From: CAWDVK01 sp963805715 | Lineage (GTDB): Bacteria > Actinomycetota > Actinomycetes > Streptosporangiales > Streptosporangiaceae | Length of the DNA: 64,000 bases | Assembly (NCBI GenBank): GCA_963805715.1 | Contig: CAWDVK010000018.1 | Coordinates: forward strand, 124,001-188,000 | Reading direction: 5' to 3' | Part shown: positions 50,811-59,758 of the stretch, in pieces | Layout: each line of letters starts with the position of its first letter | Numbering within the stretch: position 1 is the stretch's first letter | The notes under the pieces: model-generated | Told to the model about the DNA's origin: nothing | The model's input: the letters and a program-made list of their open reading frames with translations, nothing else | The model's database searches: none | Made by a program: the position numbers and the translations under genes

Positions 50811-52205
50811 CTATTCCCCATCCAGCTCATCCTTATGGTTCAGTTCCTTCCCGGCGGCCAGGTCCCGCCGACGCCAGATGGCCAGGCCCAGGAGTCCAGC
50901 TGCGCCGGCCAGAGCAGCGCCGCCGGCAGGCACCAGAAGGGTGTCACCGGAGCGCACGGCTCCGCCGGCCCCAGTCTGAGGAGGACCCGACGGAATAACC
51001 GATGTCGGTGTCGGGGTCGGGGTGACGGTCCTGGTCGGTGTCGGGGTCGGCGTGGGAGTGTGCGTTCTGGTCGGGGTGGGCGTCGGGGTCGCCGTGACGG
51101 TCCTGGTCGGTGTCGGGGTCGGCGTCGGGGTGTGCGTTCTGGTCGGGGTGGGCGTCGGGGTCGCCGTGACGGTCCTGGTCGGTGTCGGGGTCGGCGTCGG
51201 GGTGTGCGTTCTGGTCGGGGTGGGCGTCGGGGTCGCCGTGACGGTCCTGGTCGGTGTCGGGGTCGGCGTCGGGGTGTGCGTTCTGGTCGGGGTGGGCGTC
51301 GGGGTCGCCGTGACGGTCCTGGTCGGTGTCGGGGTCGGCGTCGGGGTGTGCGTTCTGGTCAGGGTGGGCGTCGGGGTCGGGGTGATCGTGGGGGTGATGG
51401 TGGGCGTGATCGTCGGGGTGGTCGTGGGGGTGATGGTGGGCGTGATCGTGGGGGTGCAGGTCGGTGTCGTGATGACGTTGTCGTCAAGGGTGACCGCACC
51501 GTTCCTGGCCAGTACCCGTCCGGCTACGGTGGTCCCGGTCTGCACCGTTATCGAGGTCAGAGCCAGGATGCTGCCGACGAAGCTACTGCCGGTGCCTAGC
51601 GTTGCGGAGCTTCCTACCTGCCAGAACACGTTGCACGCCTGGGCTCCGTTGATCAGATTGACCGTGCTGCTCGATGCGGTGATGAGGGTGGATCCCGCCT
51701 GGAAGATAAACACCGCGTCGGGATTGCCCTCCGCATTCAAGGTGACCGTGCCAGTCAGGCCCATCGAGGAGGTCGCGTTGTACACGCCTGGGACCAGGGT
51801 CTGACCGCCTAAGTCGGCGGTCACAGGAGTGGCCGGCGTGCGGCCCGCCGCGTCGTTATACGCCGTAGTCAGATCGTTCTGAGCCTGCAATGCGACGGCA
51901 TCTGCATCGTGCACGGTGCCGTCGATCACCACTCCCGGCGGGAAACCGGTGATCGCGGTGCCCGGGCTGACACCCAGATCCCCGGAGATGACTGACAGGC
52001 CGGTATTGGTGACGGTGCTACCCGCCAGCACCGCGAAGGGCGCGGCCGTCCCGAGCCCCACGGGGGCCTGGGCCGCCGATGCCGCCGGCGTCATCGCAAC
52101 CAGGATCAGTATCAGCGCCGTCGCGGTGGTCCCGACCGCGAGTACCGCCGCTAACCAGCGGCGGGCATAGCGGCCTCCTCCAGTCAAATGGGTAGCCGGT
52201 GTCAT
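50811..52205 (-). CDS. DUF3494 (ice-binding-like) surface protein on a Thr-Pro stalk with sorting signal
   Basis: 464 residues from ATG 52205 (GGGGGAGG upstream). A long basic signal peptide (about 45 residues, ending AASAAQ) leads to a DUF3494 domain at about 50-265: LGTAAPFAVLAGSTVTNTGLSVISGDLGVSPGTAITGFPPG, DLTTAYNDAAGRTP and ALTSITVQTGTTVAGRVLARNGAVTLDDNVITTP. The fold is a beta-solenoid seen in ice-binding and adhesive proteins. Then comes a 150-residue Thr-Pro-rich stalk with a 24-residue repeat, followed by PPQTGAGG, a hydrophobic segment and IWRRRDLAAG. This is a noncanonical LPxTG-like signal, with an unusually long tail after the arginines. The next gene on the same strand is a sortase, overlapping in stop/start. 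Ice binding itself is inferred from family and not shown. Confidence 0.92.
   Translation of the reverse strand: MTPATHLTGGGRYARRWLAAVLAVGTTATALILILVAMTPAASAAQAPVGLGTAAPFAVLAGSTVTNTGLSVISGDLGVSPGTAITGFPPGVVIDGTVHDADAVALQAQNDLTTAYNDAAGRTPATPVTADLGGQTLVPGVYNATSSMGLTGTVTLNAEGNPDAVFIFQAGSTLITASSSTVNLINGAQACNVFWQVGSSATLGTGSSFVGSILALTSITVQTGTTVAGRVLARNGAVTLDDNVITTPTCTPTITPTITPTTTPTITPTITPTITPTPTPTLTRTHTPTPTPTPTRTVTATPTPTPTRTHTPTPTPTPTRTVTATPTPTPTRTHTPTPTPTPTRTVTATPTPTPTRTHTPTPTPTPTRTVTATPTPTPTRTHTPTPTPTPTRTVTPTPTPTSVIPSGPPQTGAGGAVRSGDTLLVPAGGAALAGAAGLLGLAIWRRRDLAAGKELNHKDELDGE
51027..51386. repeat. 72-bp tandem repeats encoding the Thr-Pro stalk
   Basis: The 72-bp period is marked by GGTCCTGGTCGGTGTCGGGG at 51027, 51099, 51171, 51243 and 51315 (plus-strand reading). 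Copies differ by one or two bases. In the protein they read as 24-residue units of the TRTHTPTPTPTPTRTVTATP type. Shorter Thr-Pro repeats continue to about 51465. Unequal recombination here would change stalk length. Confidence 0.95.
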
Positions 52206-53190
52206 GAATTCCTCCCCCGAGGTAATGTGAATCTGGCTGCTAAAGGTACTCGCGCAACGCACCTCGCGAGGCACGAACAGCAACCCATCGGCGTGTTGAG
52301 CGCTTAGCGAATTATGGCCTGAAACTCGCTGAAAGCTCTTACGGCAATAATCCCGGTGGACCTCGCGGGGATTTACGCACGCTAAATTCACCTGCCGGCG
52401 CGCACGTTCGGCATATCGGAAATTAATGCCTGCAGGCGGGTATCGGCCGCGATCGTCCGCCCGTAGGCCGTGGCCCCGGCCTCACCGCGACGGTGCATCC
52501 GTCGACCAGGACGGGGTGCCGCGCAACCGGATCAGCCCCAGGGAGCTGTCTTCCCGGCGGCCGACCGGCGGCGCTTTCAGGTCCGGGTGGGACGGGACAG
52601 GCGGGGACGGCGGGGATGATGGCGGCGAGGGCATCGCGACGGACGAACTCCAGGATCAGCGCGCCCGGCATGGCCGTGCGGACACGGCACAGAACGCCGC
52701 CTAATCTGCGGCCGAACTGACATCAGGGCGGGCGACTTTCCCGGCCGGGTGCGTCAGCGGTCGGCGGGTGGTACTGGCCTGGACCCCGACCGCGATGGCG
52801 AGGCTCGGTGAGCATGAAGCTGCCCGGCAGCCGGCGGCGCGCGCTTGACCGGATCGAGAAAACATCTCGCTGCGGACGATCCTCGCCTTGGTGCGTTGTT
52901 CGCGACCTTTACCAGGCTGACCGGCGATGAGGGAATGCCCGGCAGCGAGTGCATCAAGACTCGGATTCCCCGGTTGCTCAGGCCGATTGTGGGTCGTCCC
53001 GCTGCTGGTGTTCGCTGTCCTGTTCATGCTCGGCGCGCTGCTCCCCACCCGATCCCATCACGGCGCAACCGCGGCCGCACAGGCGCAGAGTGAGTCGTGG
53101 AACCGGGCAAGGGTCTGTACGCCCGCCGAAATTCTGCGGGAAAGGGCGTTCATCCGCTGAGTTCGCAATTCGCGGCGTGATGCCAGCAGG
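52206..53190. other. Long leader and gene debris
   Basis: Nearly 1 kb with no confident gene. The 190 bases next to the surface-protein start are less GC-rich and could hold its promoter and leader. A frame at 52927-53160 contains a helix-like stretch (RLWVVPLLVFAVLFMLGALLP) but lacks a clear start and sits among other unsupported frames. Confidence 0.5.
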
Positions 53191-53334
53191 CTAACGCGCC
53201 CGCTGGCGCGAGTGCAGCGGTTGATCATCCAGTCCCCGGTGCAGGCATTCGATCGAGAAGATTCCGTGCTCATCGCGCTCGACGCCGTGGATAACGTACG
53301 TGAACCCAGGGAACCTGGCGTCGAAGGCCTCTAC
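53191..53334 (-). pseudogene. C-terminal fragment of an unknown gene
   Basis: A stop at 53191 closes a coding-like stretch, VEAFDARFPGFTYVIHGVERDEHGIFSIECLHRGLDDQ, with no start codon. Upstream it runs into the 15-bp inverted repeat at 53332. It looks like the 3' end of a truncated gene. Family not recognised. Confidence 0.35.
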
Positions 53335-53375
53335 GCCGATCCTGAGCGAGCGAAGCGAGTCTCAGGATCGGCGTA
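53332..53375. terminator. 15-bp stem hairpin with GAGCGAAGCGAG loop
   Basis: TACGCCGATCCTGAG pairs exactly with its downstream complement around CGAGCGAAGCGAGT, itself partly palindromic. It lies 3' of the minus-strand gene at 53390-53755, suiting a terminator, and also marks the edge of the truncated fragment. Confidence 0.7.
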
Positions 53376-53389
53376 GCGACCCTTGGTTG

Positions 53390-53755
53390 CTAGGGATCCG
53401 CGAGGCACGGCGCGGTGGCTGCGAGCTTGTGCAGGACGGCGCGCAGCAGCGCCGTCAGGTCGGGTGGAGGGATGGCCAGCTCGCGGCTGACCTGATGGCA
53501 CCCGAGGCCACCGAAGAGCACGAGCCCAAGCGCGCCGCGCTCCTTGCCGTTCAGGCATCCTGGGTCGATGCAGCCGGGGAAGCTCCCGGCGGGTCTCGCC
53601 GGAGGGCGGGAGTGCCACGCTGGGCCGCCCGCTAGTTCCCGGCATCGCCTGTAGACGGAGAGCGCCAGCCGGCAACCGGCGTCATCTGTGTCGGACGCGG
53701 CAGCCGGGCGCACGCACTCGTCGACGAGCACGTCGCTCACGACCTGCTCGGCCAT
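53390..53755 (-). CDS. Small protein with sigma-region-4-like segment
   Basis: 121 residues from ATG 53755. N-terminal VVSDVLVDECVR and a Cys-rich middle (CIDPGCLNGKERGALGLVLFGGLGCHQVSRELAIPPPDLTALLRAVLHKLAATAP) resemble the helix-turn-helix of sigma-70 region 4 (ERGALGLVLFGGLGCHQVSRELAIPPPDL), without a region 2. It may be an orphan HTH regulator or a remnant of an ECF sigma factor. No ribosome binding site is strong. Confidence 0.5.
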   Translation of the reverse strand: MAEQVVSDVLVDECVRPAAASDTDDAGCRLALSVYRRCRELAGGPAWHSRPPARPAGSFPGCIDPGCLNGKERGALGLVLFGGLGCHQVSRELAIPPPDLTALLRAVLHKLAATAPCLADP

Positions 53756-54005
53756 CCAGGGGTCATCGATGGTCAGCAGTGCCTGGCGGTAGAGCCGGCG
53801 GCGTGGCGGTCATAGGTGTCTTCATGCCTGCTGAAAGCGAAGGCCGTGACAGGAGCGCGAGCACGATCGGTTTTTGCGGAGATCAGCATGAAAAGCTCCG
53901 GGCATCTCGGCGGCGGTCGCAGTCAGTGAGCGCCATGTGCCACCGGGGTCCGGAGCGACTGCCTCACGCTAACACGGGCAAGTCACGACGGCCATGAGCC
54001 CAGTG

Positions 54006-54254
54006 CTAGCGGCTACGGCCCAAAGATCGCCAGCGGGTCAGGGCTGCCCGCCGCCTAGGCCTGTGCCGGCTGCTGACGCCGTCCCGCTCGGCGGGGCTCG
54101 GCACCGCGGATGCGTCGGCGAGCCTGGCGTGCAGCCGCTCCCTGATTTCTGCTGGCGTGTAGGCCCGGCGCTTCCGCTCGGAGCGGACGACTATCACTCC
54201 GGTGGCGGCAACACTTGCGAAGCCTGCCAGTCCCAGTACCTTCCACCAACGCAC
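54006..54254 (-). CDS. Small single-helix membrane protein
   Basis: 82 residues from GTG 54254. One N-terminal helix (WWKVLGLAGFASVAATGVIVV) is followed by a cytosolic basic part RSERKRRAYTPAEIRERLHARLADA, which looks conserved and helical, then an Arg-rich tail. It is divergent from the next gene, 17 bases apart. Function unknown. Confidence 0.65.
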   Translation of the reverse strand: MRWWKVLGLAGFASVAATGVIVVRSERKRRAYTPAEIRERLHARLADASAVPSPAERDGVSSRHRPRRRAALTRWRSLGRSR

Positions 54255-54271
54255 GTGCCTAGGCTACGACC

Positions 54272-54934
54272 GTGGCCGCTGTCGTCAGCATCACCCTGGA
54301 TGACGCGCTGGACCTGACGCGTACTGGCGATGTGTGGCTGTTCCGCGGGCGCACGGCCGGTGACCGGGCGATCCGGGTGGCGACCAACAGCCCGGTCAAC
54401 CATGCTGGCATGTCCGTTGCCATCGGCGATTTGCCGCCGCTGATGTGGCACGCTGAGCTCGGCCGGTCTCTGCCCGATGTGTGGTCGGGCAGCCACCAGC
54501 GCGGGGTGCAGCTGCATGACCTGCGCGAGGCCGTGCTCGTCTGGGCCCATCGGTACGGGCAGCGGGCGTGGCTGCGCCAGCTGAATGGCCCGGTCACTGG
54601 CGTGATGGAGGACGCTGTCCTGCGCACCATCGCCGGGATGGACGGCACGCCGTTTCCCTCCACGGCGCGGCTGGCGACGCGGTGGCTGTCCGGCCGCCTG
54701 CCGGCTATCGGCGGGAGCCGGGGCGCTGACCTGGAGAGCGCCTACTGCGCCGAGGTGCTCGCCGTCACCTACGAGGCCATGGGACTCCTGCCCCGCAGGC
54801 ACAGGCCCAACTGGTATGACGCCGGCAGCTTCTGGAGCGGTGACGGGCTCAGCTTGCTGGCCGGGTTCGCGCTCGGGGGTGAGATCTCCGTGCTCATCCC
54901 GCCGACCGGGGCGGGCGGTCCAGCAGGCCCGTAG
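54272..54934 (+). CDS. Permuted papain-fold (YiiX/NlpC-P60-like) protein
   Basis: 220 residues from GTG 54272. Two motifs fit the circularly permuted papain-like superfamily: TNSPVNHAGMSVAIGD with the catalytic His, and DLESAYCAEVLAVTYEAMGLL with the nucleophilic Cys near the C-terminal third, preceded by GTPFPS. Members are lipid or peptide/amide hydrolases or tetraspan-like amidases. No signal peptide is seen, so it is probably cytosolic. The remaining features (DVWLFRGRTAGDRAIR, GLLPRRHRPNWYDAGSFW) support a complete gene. Substrate unknown. Confidence 0.75.
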   Translation: MAAVVSITLDDALDLTRTGDVWLFRGRTAGDRAIRVATNSPVNHAGMSVAIGDLPPLMWHAELGRSLPDVWSGSHQRGVQLHDLREAVLVWAHRYGQRAWLRQLNGPVTGVMEDAVLRTIAGMDGTPFPSTARLATRWLSGRLPAIGGSRGADLESAYCAEVLAVTYEAMGLLPRRHRPNWYDAGSFWSGDGLSLLAGFALGGEISVLIPPTGAGGPAGP

Positions 54935-55004
54935 GCGGGCCGCTGCTGTCACCGGCGGGGCCTGGCTCCTGCGCTGCCGCGGGCGCTGCCCGGTCACTGC
55001 TAAC

Positions 55005-55225
55005 CTAACCGGCGCCAGAAAGCGCCCGAGGCAGCGCTGCGCTGGCGGCTTCCGCGCTGGGATAGACGGAGACACTGGTCAGCCCGGTGATGTCCAGGAT
55101 CCGCGGGACCTGGGGCTGCGGTGCAGCTAGAGACAGGTCGCTGCAGCATTCGCGGGCCTGTTCAGCGCGCGCACCAGTATGCCCAGGCCGCTGGAGCCGA
55201 TGTACTCCAGGGAGGCCAGGTCGAC
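55005..55225 (-). pseudogene. STAS-domain (anti-sigma factor antagonist) remnant
   Basis: The minus strand reads VDLASLEYIGSSGLGILVRALN in one frame, including the conserved Ser of the STAS phosphorylation motif, then in another frame DLSLAAPQPQVPRILDITGLTSVSVYPSAEAA to a stop at 55005. These are the second half of an anti-anti-sigma protein with one frameshift near 55135. The first half is gone and the sequence joins the carboxylase remnant at about 55226-55234. Confidence 0.75.
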
Positions 55226-55228
55226 GCT

Positions 55229-55862
55229 CCGGCCAACTTCGTGCTCGGCACCGGCCGCCTGGCCGACCGCAAGATCGTGGTAGGCGGCGACGACTTCACC
55301 ATCCGCGGCGGTGCGGCGGACGCGGTCATCGTCGGCAAGCAGATCTATGCGGCGCAGCTCGCCCATGAGCTGCGGCTGCCGCTGGTGCGGCTGGTCGAGG
55401 GCACCGGCGGGGGGCTGCTCATCGGCAGCCGGGCCGAGCAGCGGGCGACCATCCGGCACGGCGTGCGCGCCATCACCGCTGTCTACCAGGCCACCGTGCC
55501 CGGCGCCGAGGTCATCCTGCGCAGGGTCTTCGGCGTGAGCGGCGCCGGGCTGACCAACCGGCACCGGCTGATCCGCCGCTGGGCGTGGCCATCAGCCGAC
55601 TGGGGCTCGCTGCCCGTCGAAGGCGGCACCGAGGCCGCGTACCGGGCGGAGCTGGGGCGCGCGGACGATCCGGCCGCCCCTGCTCGCCGACATCAGGACC
55701 CGGCTGGATGCGGTGCGCAATCCGCTCAGGACCGCCGAGCGATTCGGCATCGAGGAGATCATCGACCCGCGCGAGACCAGGCCGCTGTGCGACTGGGTGC
55801 ATGACGCCTACGCCGTGCTGCCCGCCGCACCCGGTCGGCCGTCGTTCGGAACCCGCCCCTGA
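55229..55862 (+). pseudogene. Acyl-CoA carboxylase beta-subunit remnant
   Basis: Fragments of a methylcrotonyl/propionyl-CoA carboxylase-type carboxyltransferase survive. NFVLGTGRLADRKIVVGGDDFTIRGGAADAVIVGKQIYAAQLAHELRLPLVRLVEGTGGG belongs to the N-terminal half. At about 55415 it jumps to the C-terminal half (AEQRATIRHGVRAITAVYQATVPGAEVILRRVFGVSGAGLTNRH, RWAWPSADWGSLPVEGG), deleting the middle of the protein. A further frameshift near 55680 precedes ADIRTRLDAVRNPLRTAERFGIEEIIDPRETRP and the end. It is inactive; the N-terminus is missing too. Confidence 0.85.
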
Positions 55863-55921
55863 GCGCCGCGGATGTGGCCCGGGCATGGGCTGCGGGGCCG
55901 GCCAGGCCGTAGCATTCAGGC

Positions 55922-58605
55922 GTGGCAGCCGGGTTAGGCACCGAGCCGCTCCGCCCGGACGAGGCCGGATCATCCGCGGAGCGCCTGCGTCGGCTGCGCG
56001 ATCGGCTCGGCCTGAGCCAGGAGCAGCTGGCCCGGCGGCTCGGCGTCTCGTTCGCGACCGTCAACCGCTGGGAGTCCGGGCGCACCCGGATGTCCGAGCG
56101 CGCCAGCCGGGCCCTGGCCGATTTCGAGGCGCGGACCGAGCAGCCCGAGGCCGGCGCCCCGCCCGAGGCCGGCGGCCAGCCTGAGGCCGGCGGCCAGCCT
56201 GAGGCCGACGGCCAGCCTGAGGCCGGCGGCCAGCCCGGCCGCCGGGAACCGCCCCGCAGCCGCCAGGAAAAGCCGCGCGGCCGACCGGCAATGCCGGGCA
56301 GTGACCGGCCGATCCAGGCCGTCCAGCCGGCCGCGCCACTGCCGGTGGGACAGTCAAGCTTCGTCGGCCGGGAGCGCGAGCTGGCTGAGCTGTCGCAGCT
56401 GCTCGCCAGCTCCCGGCTGGTGAGCGTCACCGGCCCTGGCGGGGCCGGCAAGACCCGGCTCGCGATTGAGGCGGTGCGGCGCTGGAAGCCGGCCGCCGAG
56501 GTGGTGTTCATCCCGCTCGAGCCGGTGCGCCAGCCGCAGTCGCTGATCTCAGTCGTCGCGTCCGGCGTTCGCGTGCGCGACGAGCCGGGCGTGCCGATCC
56601 AGGCCTCAGTCGAGGCGGCGCTGGCCGCGTCACCGCGGGTCATCATCCTGGACGGGGCCGAGCGGCTGCGCGACGACGTGGCCAGGCTGGCCATGAGCCT
56701 GCTCGCTGCGGCTGAGGGCGTGCAGATCATCGTCACCAGCCGGATGGTGCTCGGCATCTCCGGTGAGGTGTGCTGGGCGGTGCCGCCGCTGGAATGCCCG
56801 TCGGCCACGGCCGGAGCGTCCGAGATCGCGTCATCGGACGCGGTGCGGCTCTTCATGGCCAGGGCCGCGGAACGGCTGCCCGCCTTCACCAGCGCGGACG
56901 TAGCACCGCATGCGGTGGCCGAGCTGTGCCGCAAGCTGGACGGGCTGCCGCTGGCTATCGAGCTGATGGCCGGCTGGGTCGGCACCTTGTCGATCAGGGA
57001 GATCCTGCAGGACCGGGCGATCCTGCTCGACCAGGAGCCGGCCGCAGACGGCCAGCCCGGCAGCCGCAGGCTCGTCGACGTTGTGCGCGCCAGTTATGAC
57101 CTGCTCCGTCCCGAGCAGCAGCGGCTGCTGCGAGCGCTGAGCGTATTCGCCGGGCCGTTCACGGTGGACGATGCGCGGGCCATTAGCGCCGACGGCGCCC
57201 CGGCCGCCGCCCGGCTGATCCGCGCGCTCGTTGACTCGTCGTGGCTGCTGGTCAGCCGGGGCGCCGACTACAACCGGTTCAGCCTGCTCGAGACGATGCG
57301 GACGTTTGCCGAGGCACGGCTGGACGAGCAGGAGAACGCAGCAGGCGTCCGGCGCCAGCACGCCAGGTACTTCGCCGAGCTGGCCGCCGCCAGTGAGGCG
57401 GGCCTGGCCGGCCCGGACGCGGCCCGCTGGACTGCCCGGCTGGAGGCCGCGATGGCCGATCTGGACGTGGCGCTGCGGTGGGCTGACGAGGCGGACGAGA
57501 TCAGCCTCGGCCTGGAGATGGGCGCCGGCCTGTGGCGCTGGTGGCTTTTCTCGGGCCGGCTCGGGCACGGCCGGGGCTGGCTCGCCAGGTTCCTGGCCCG
57601 GGCGGCGCAGCGGCGCGACGAGCTGACCGGGCGGGCGCTTGCCTCGGCGGCGGTACTGGCCGCCGAGAACGGCGACTACGCCGCCGCCGTCCAGCACGCG
57701 CAGCTGGCGCTGGTCATCTTCGAGCCACTGGGCCTGCGGGAGCGGATGGCCTTCGCCGCGACCGTGCTCGGATCGGCGCAGCGCTACCTCGGTGACCGGG
57801 CCGTCGCGCGGCGCAGCTTCCAGTCCGCGATGGACCTGCGTGCTGCCCTCGGTGACCGTCGCGGCGTGTCCGCCGCGATGAACAACATGGCGCTGCTGGA
57901 ACTCGACGACGGGGACCTGGCCAGGGCGCGGGAGCTGTTCGAGCAGGCACTCATGATCAAGCGCCAGCTTGGCGACCAGCGCTCGCTGGCGATCGGGCTC
58001 GCCAACCTGTCCGAGGTGCTGATCCGGACGGGTCAGCTCGATGCCGCGCACCGAGCGCTGGCCGAGGCGGCCGAGCTGGCCGCGGAACTGGGCAATCCGC
58101 AGCTGGTCGGTACTATCCACTGCAACCAGGGTGACCTCGCGGCCCGGCGGCTGCACTGGGAGCAGGCCGCCGGGCACTACCGGGCGGCCGTGCTCGCGCA
58201 CGAGGAAGCCGGGCATGCCAATGACGTGGCGGCGGCCAGGATCGGCCTCGGCCGCGCCTGCTACCGGCTGGGCCGCCTCGAGGAGGCGGTCAGGCACCTG
58301 CGCGGTGCCGAGGCACTGGCCGGCGAGATCAGCAATCCGCAGCGGCTGGCGGACGCGCGGAGCGCGCTCGCGGAGGCGGGCGAGGGGCCGGCCCGCCGCC
58401 TGGCGGCCTCACCGCCCGGCAGGCCGAAGTTCTCTGCTTGCTGGCCGCCGGGCTGAGCAACAAGGAGATCGCCGCGGAACTGTACCTCAGCCCGGCAACC
58501 GTGGAGCGGCACCTCGCCACCATCTACCGCAGGCTCGGCCTGAGCGGACGGGTCGAGGCCACCCGCTATGCCGTGACGCAGGGACTGGCAGGCCAGACAC
58601 GCTGA
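55922..58605 (+). pseudogene. XRE / NB-ARC ATPase / TPR / LuxR regulator, C-terminal frameshift
   Basis: 844 codons run in one frame to 58456; with one missing base restored the protein is 894 residues. Order: XRE helix-turn-helix at 20-70 (RLGLSQEQLARRLGVSFATVNRWESGRTRMS), an acidic linker with repeats, STAND/NB-ARC ATPase from 145 with Walker A GPGGAGKT (171-178), VIILDGAERL and LDGLPLAIELMAGW, then a TPR-like helical region with RGVSAAMNNMALLELDDGDLARARELFEQAL. The LuxR helix-turn-helix follows in the next frame: LTARQAEVLCLLAAGLSNKEIAAELYLSPATVERHLATIYRRLGLSGRVEATRYA, ending 58605. The break is a G missing from a G-run near 58385. Two different DNA-binding domains at the two ends of one ATPase are unusual. 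The target regulon is unknown. Confidence 0.8.
56165..56236 (+). repeat. Four 18-bp tandem repeats in the regulator linker
   Basis: Units of GAGGCCGGCGGCCAGCCT (56165, 56183, 56201, 56219, one or two mismatches) encode EAGGQP hexapeptides in the linker between the XRE and ATPase domains. They are in frame and can vary linker length. Confidence 0.9.
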
Positions 58606-58889
58606 CCGCCGGTGTTATAACTCTGCGCGCCTCGCGCCCGGTCCGGCGCGCCAGCCCTCCCGCATATTCCCTCCGCAATCGGATATTCTCCGCCACAGCG
58701 CGCAAGCGGGCTGCCCGATGGGCCGCCAGCAGCCAGTGCCCCCTGCCGGACCGGTTACATGCTTGCGTGGATTCGCCGCCCGCCCCCGGTGCCATAGACC
58801 TGAGAGCGTGGTCGCGGCGGCCCGCGCACCGGGGCGCGCAGGACGCCGGCAGCCCAGCGCGGGCAGCGAGCGGAACCGGAGGGAGCGGC
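58606..58889. other. Intergenic region
   Basis: 284 bases without a supported gene. The first 100 bases are less GC-rich and may carry the promoter of the AIM24 gene. Confidence 0.4.
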
Positions 58890-59708
58890 ATGCGGGACCA
58901 GCTTCTCGGCACGACCCTTCCGGTGCTCTCCATCCTGCTGGAGCCGGGAGAGAGCGTCGTGGCCGAGGCCGGCGAGTTCTGCTGGATGACCGACTCGATC
59001 CAGATGACCACCGATCCTGGGCCAGCGGCCTGCCTCAGGCCAGGCGCCGCCGCCGGCCACGCCGCTGGCCACGCCGCTGGCGCAGCCAGCGATCCCGTCG
59101 CGGCTGACGGCGACGCCGCCACCGGAGCGCTGCTCAGCACCTACACGGCGCAGGGCGCAGCCGGAACCGTCGCGTTCGCGCCGGCCATGCCGGGCAGCGT
59201 CCTGCCGCTCGACCTCGCCACGGGCCGGGAGTACCTGGTGCACCGGCACGGGTTCCTGGCCGGAACGGCCGGCATCGAGCTCGCCGCGAGTTTCCGGCAG
59301 CCGTTCACCGCCGGGATCTTCGCCAGCGAGGGCTTCATCCTGCGGCGCATCAGCGGCGATGGCCGCGCCTGGGTGCAGCTGGCCGGAGAGGCCGTCAGGT
59401 TCGAGCTGGCGCCGAGCCGGTCACTGCGCGTGCACCCGGCGCACATCGGGATCTTCGAGTCATCAATCGCCCTCCAGATGGTGCGGGTCGAGGGCATCGC
59501 GAACCGGTATTTCGACGGTGCCCATCACTTTGCCGTCCTGTCCGGGCCGGGAACGGTCTGGCTCCAGTCCACGCCCTTGCCGGTCCTGGCCAGCTCGCTG
59601 CGCCCCTACCTCGGCAACGGCCTCGCCCCTGCTCGCCGCGGCGGCCCGCCAGCCGGGGCGCCCTCCTCGCCCGCTCACCGCGGTGAACCACCACCCACGC
59701 CCCGCTAG
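58890..59708 (+). CDS. AIM24 family protein
   Basis: 272 residues from ATG 58890 with GGAGGGAG upstream. The family pattern is visible: LPVLSILLEPGESVVAEAGEFCWMTDSIQMTT (with a 30-residue Gly/His/Ala insertion after it), AFAPAMPGSVLPLDLATGREYLVHRHGFLAG, ASFRQPFTAGIFASEGFILRRISGDGRAWVQLAGE, and VVFIPL-like strands ending near ANRYFDG. AIM24/DUF124 proteins are double-beta-barrel proteins of uncertain function (in yeast mitochondrial; bacterial role unknown). The C-terminal tail is Pro/Arg-rich. It is complete. Confidence 0.85.
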   Translation: MRDQLLGTTLPVLSILLEPGESVVAEAGEFCWMTDSIQMTTDPGPAACLRPGAAAGHAAGHAAGAASDPVAADGDAATGALLSTYTAQGAAGTVAFAPAMPGSVLPLDLATGREYLVHRHGFLAGTAGIELAASFRQPFTAGIFASEGFILRRISGDGRAWVQLAGEAVRFELAPSRSLRVHPAHIGIFESSIALQMVRVEGIANRYFDGAHHFAVLSGPGTVWLQSTPLPVLASSLRPYLGNGLAPARRGGPPAGAPSSPAHRGEPPPTPR

Positions 59709-59758
59709 CTGCCCCGGCAGCAGTCCGCTGTTCCCGACTCACAGACCAAGGTCACGAC

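Noticed and set aside
51027..51386. CRISPR-like regular repeats
   Set aside because: The 72-bp units are contiguous, coding, and have no unique spacers or cas genes; they encode a Thr-Pro stalk.
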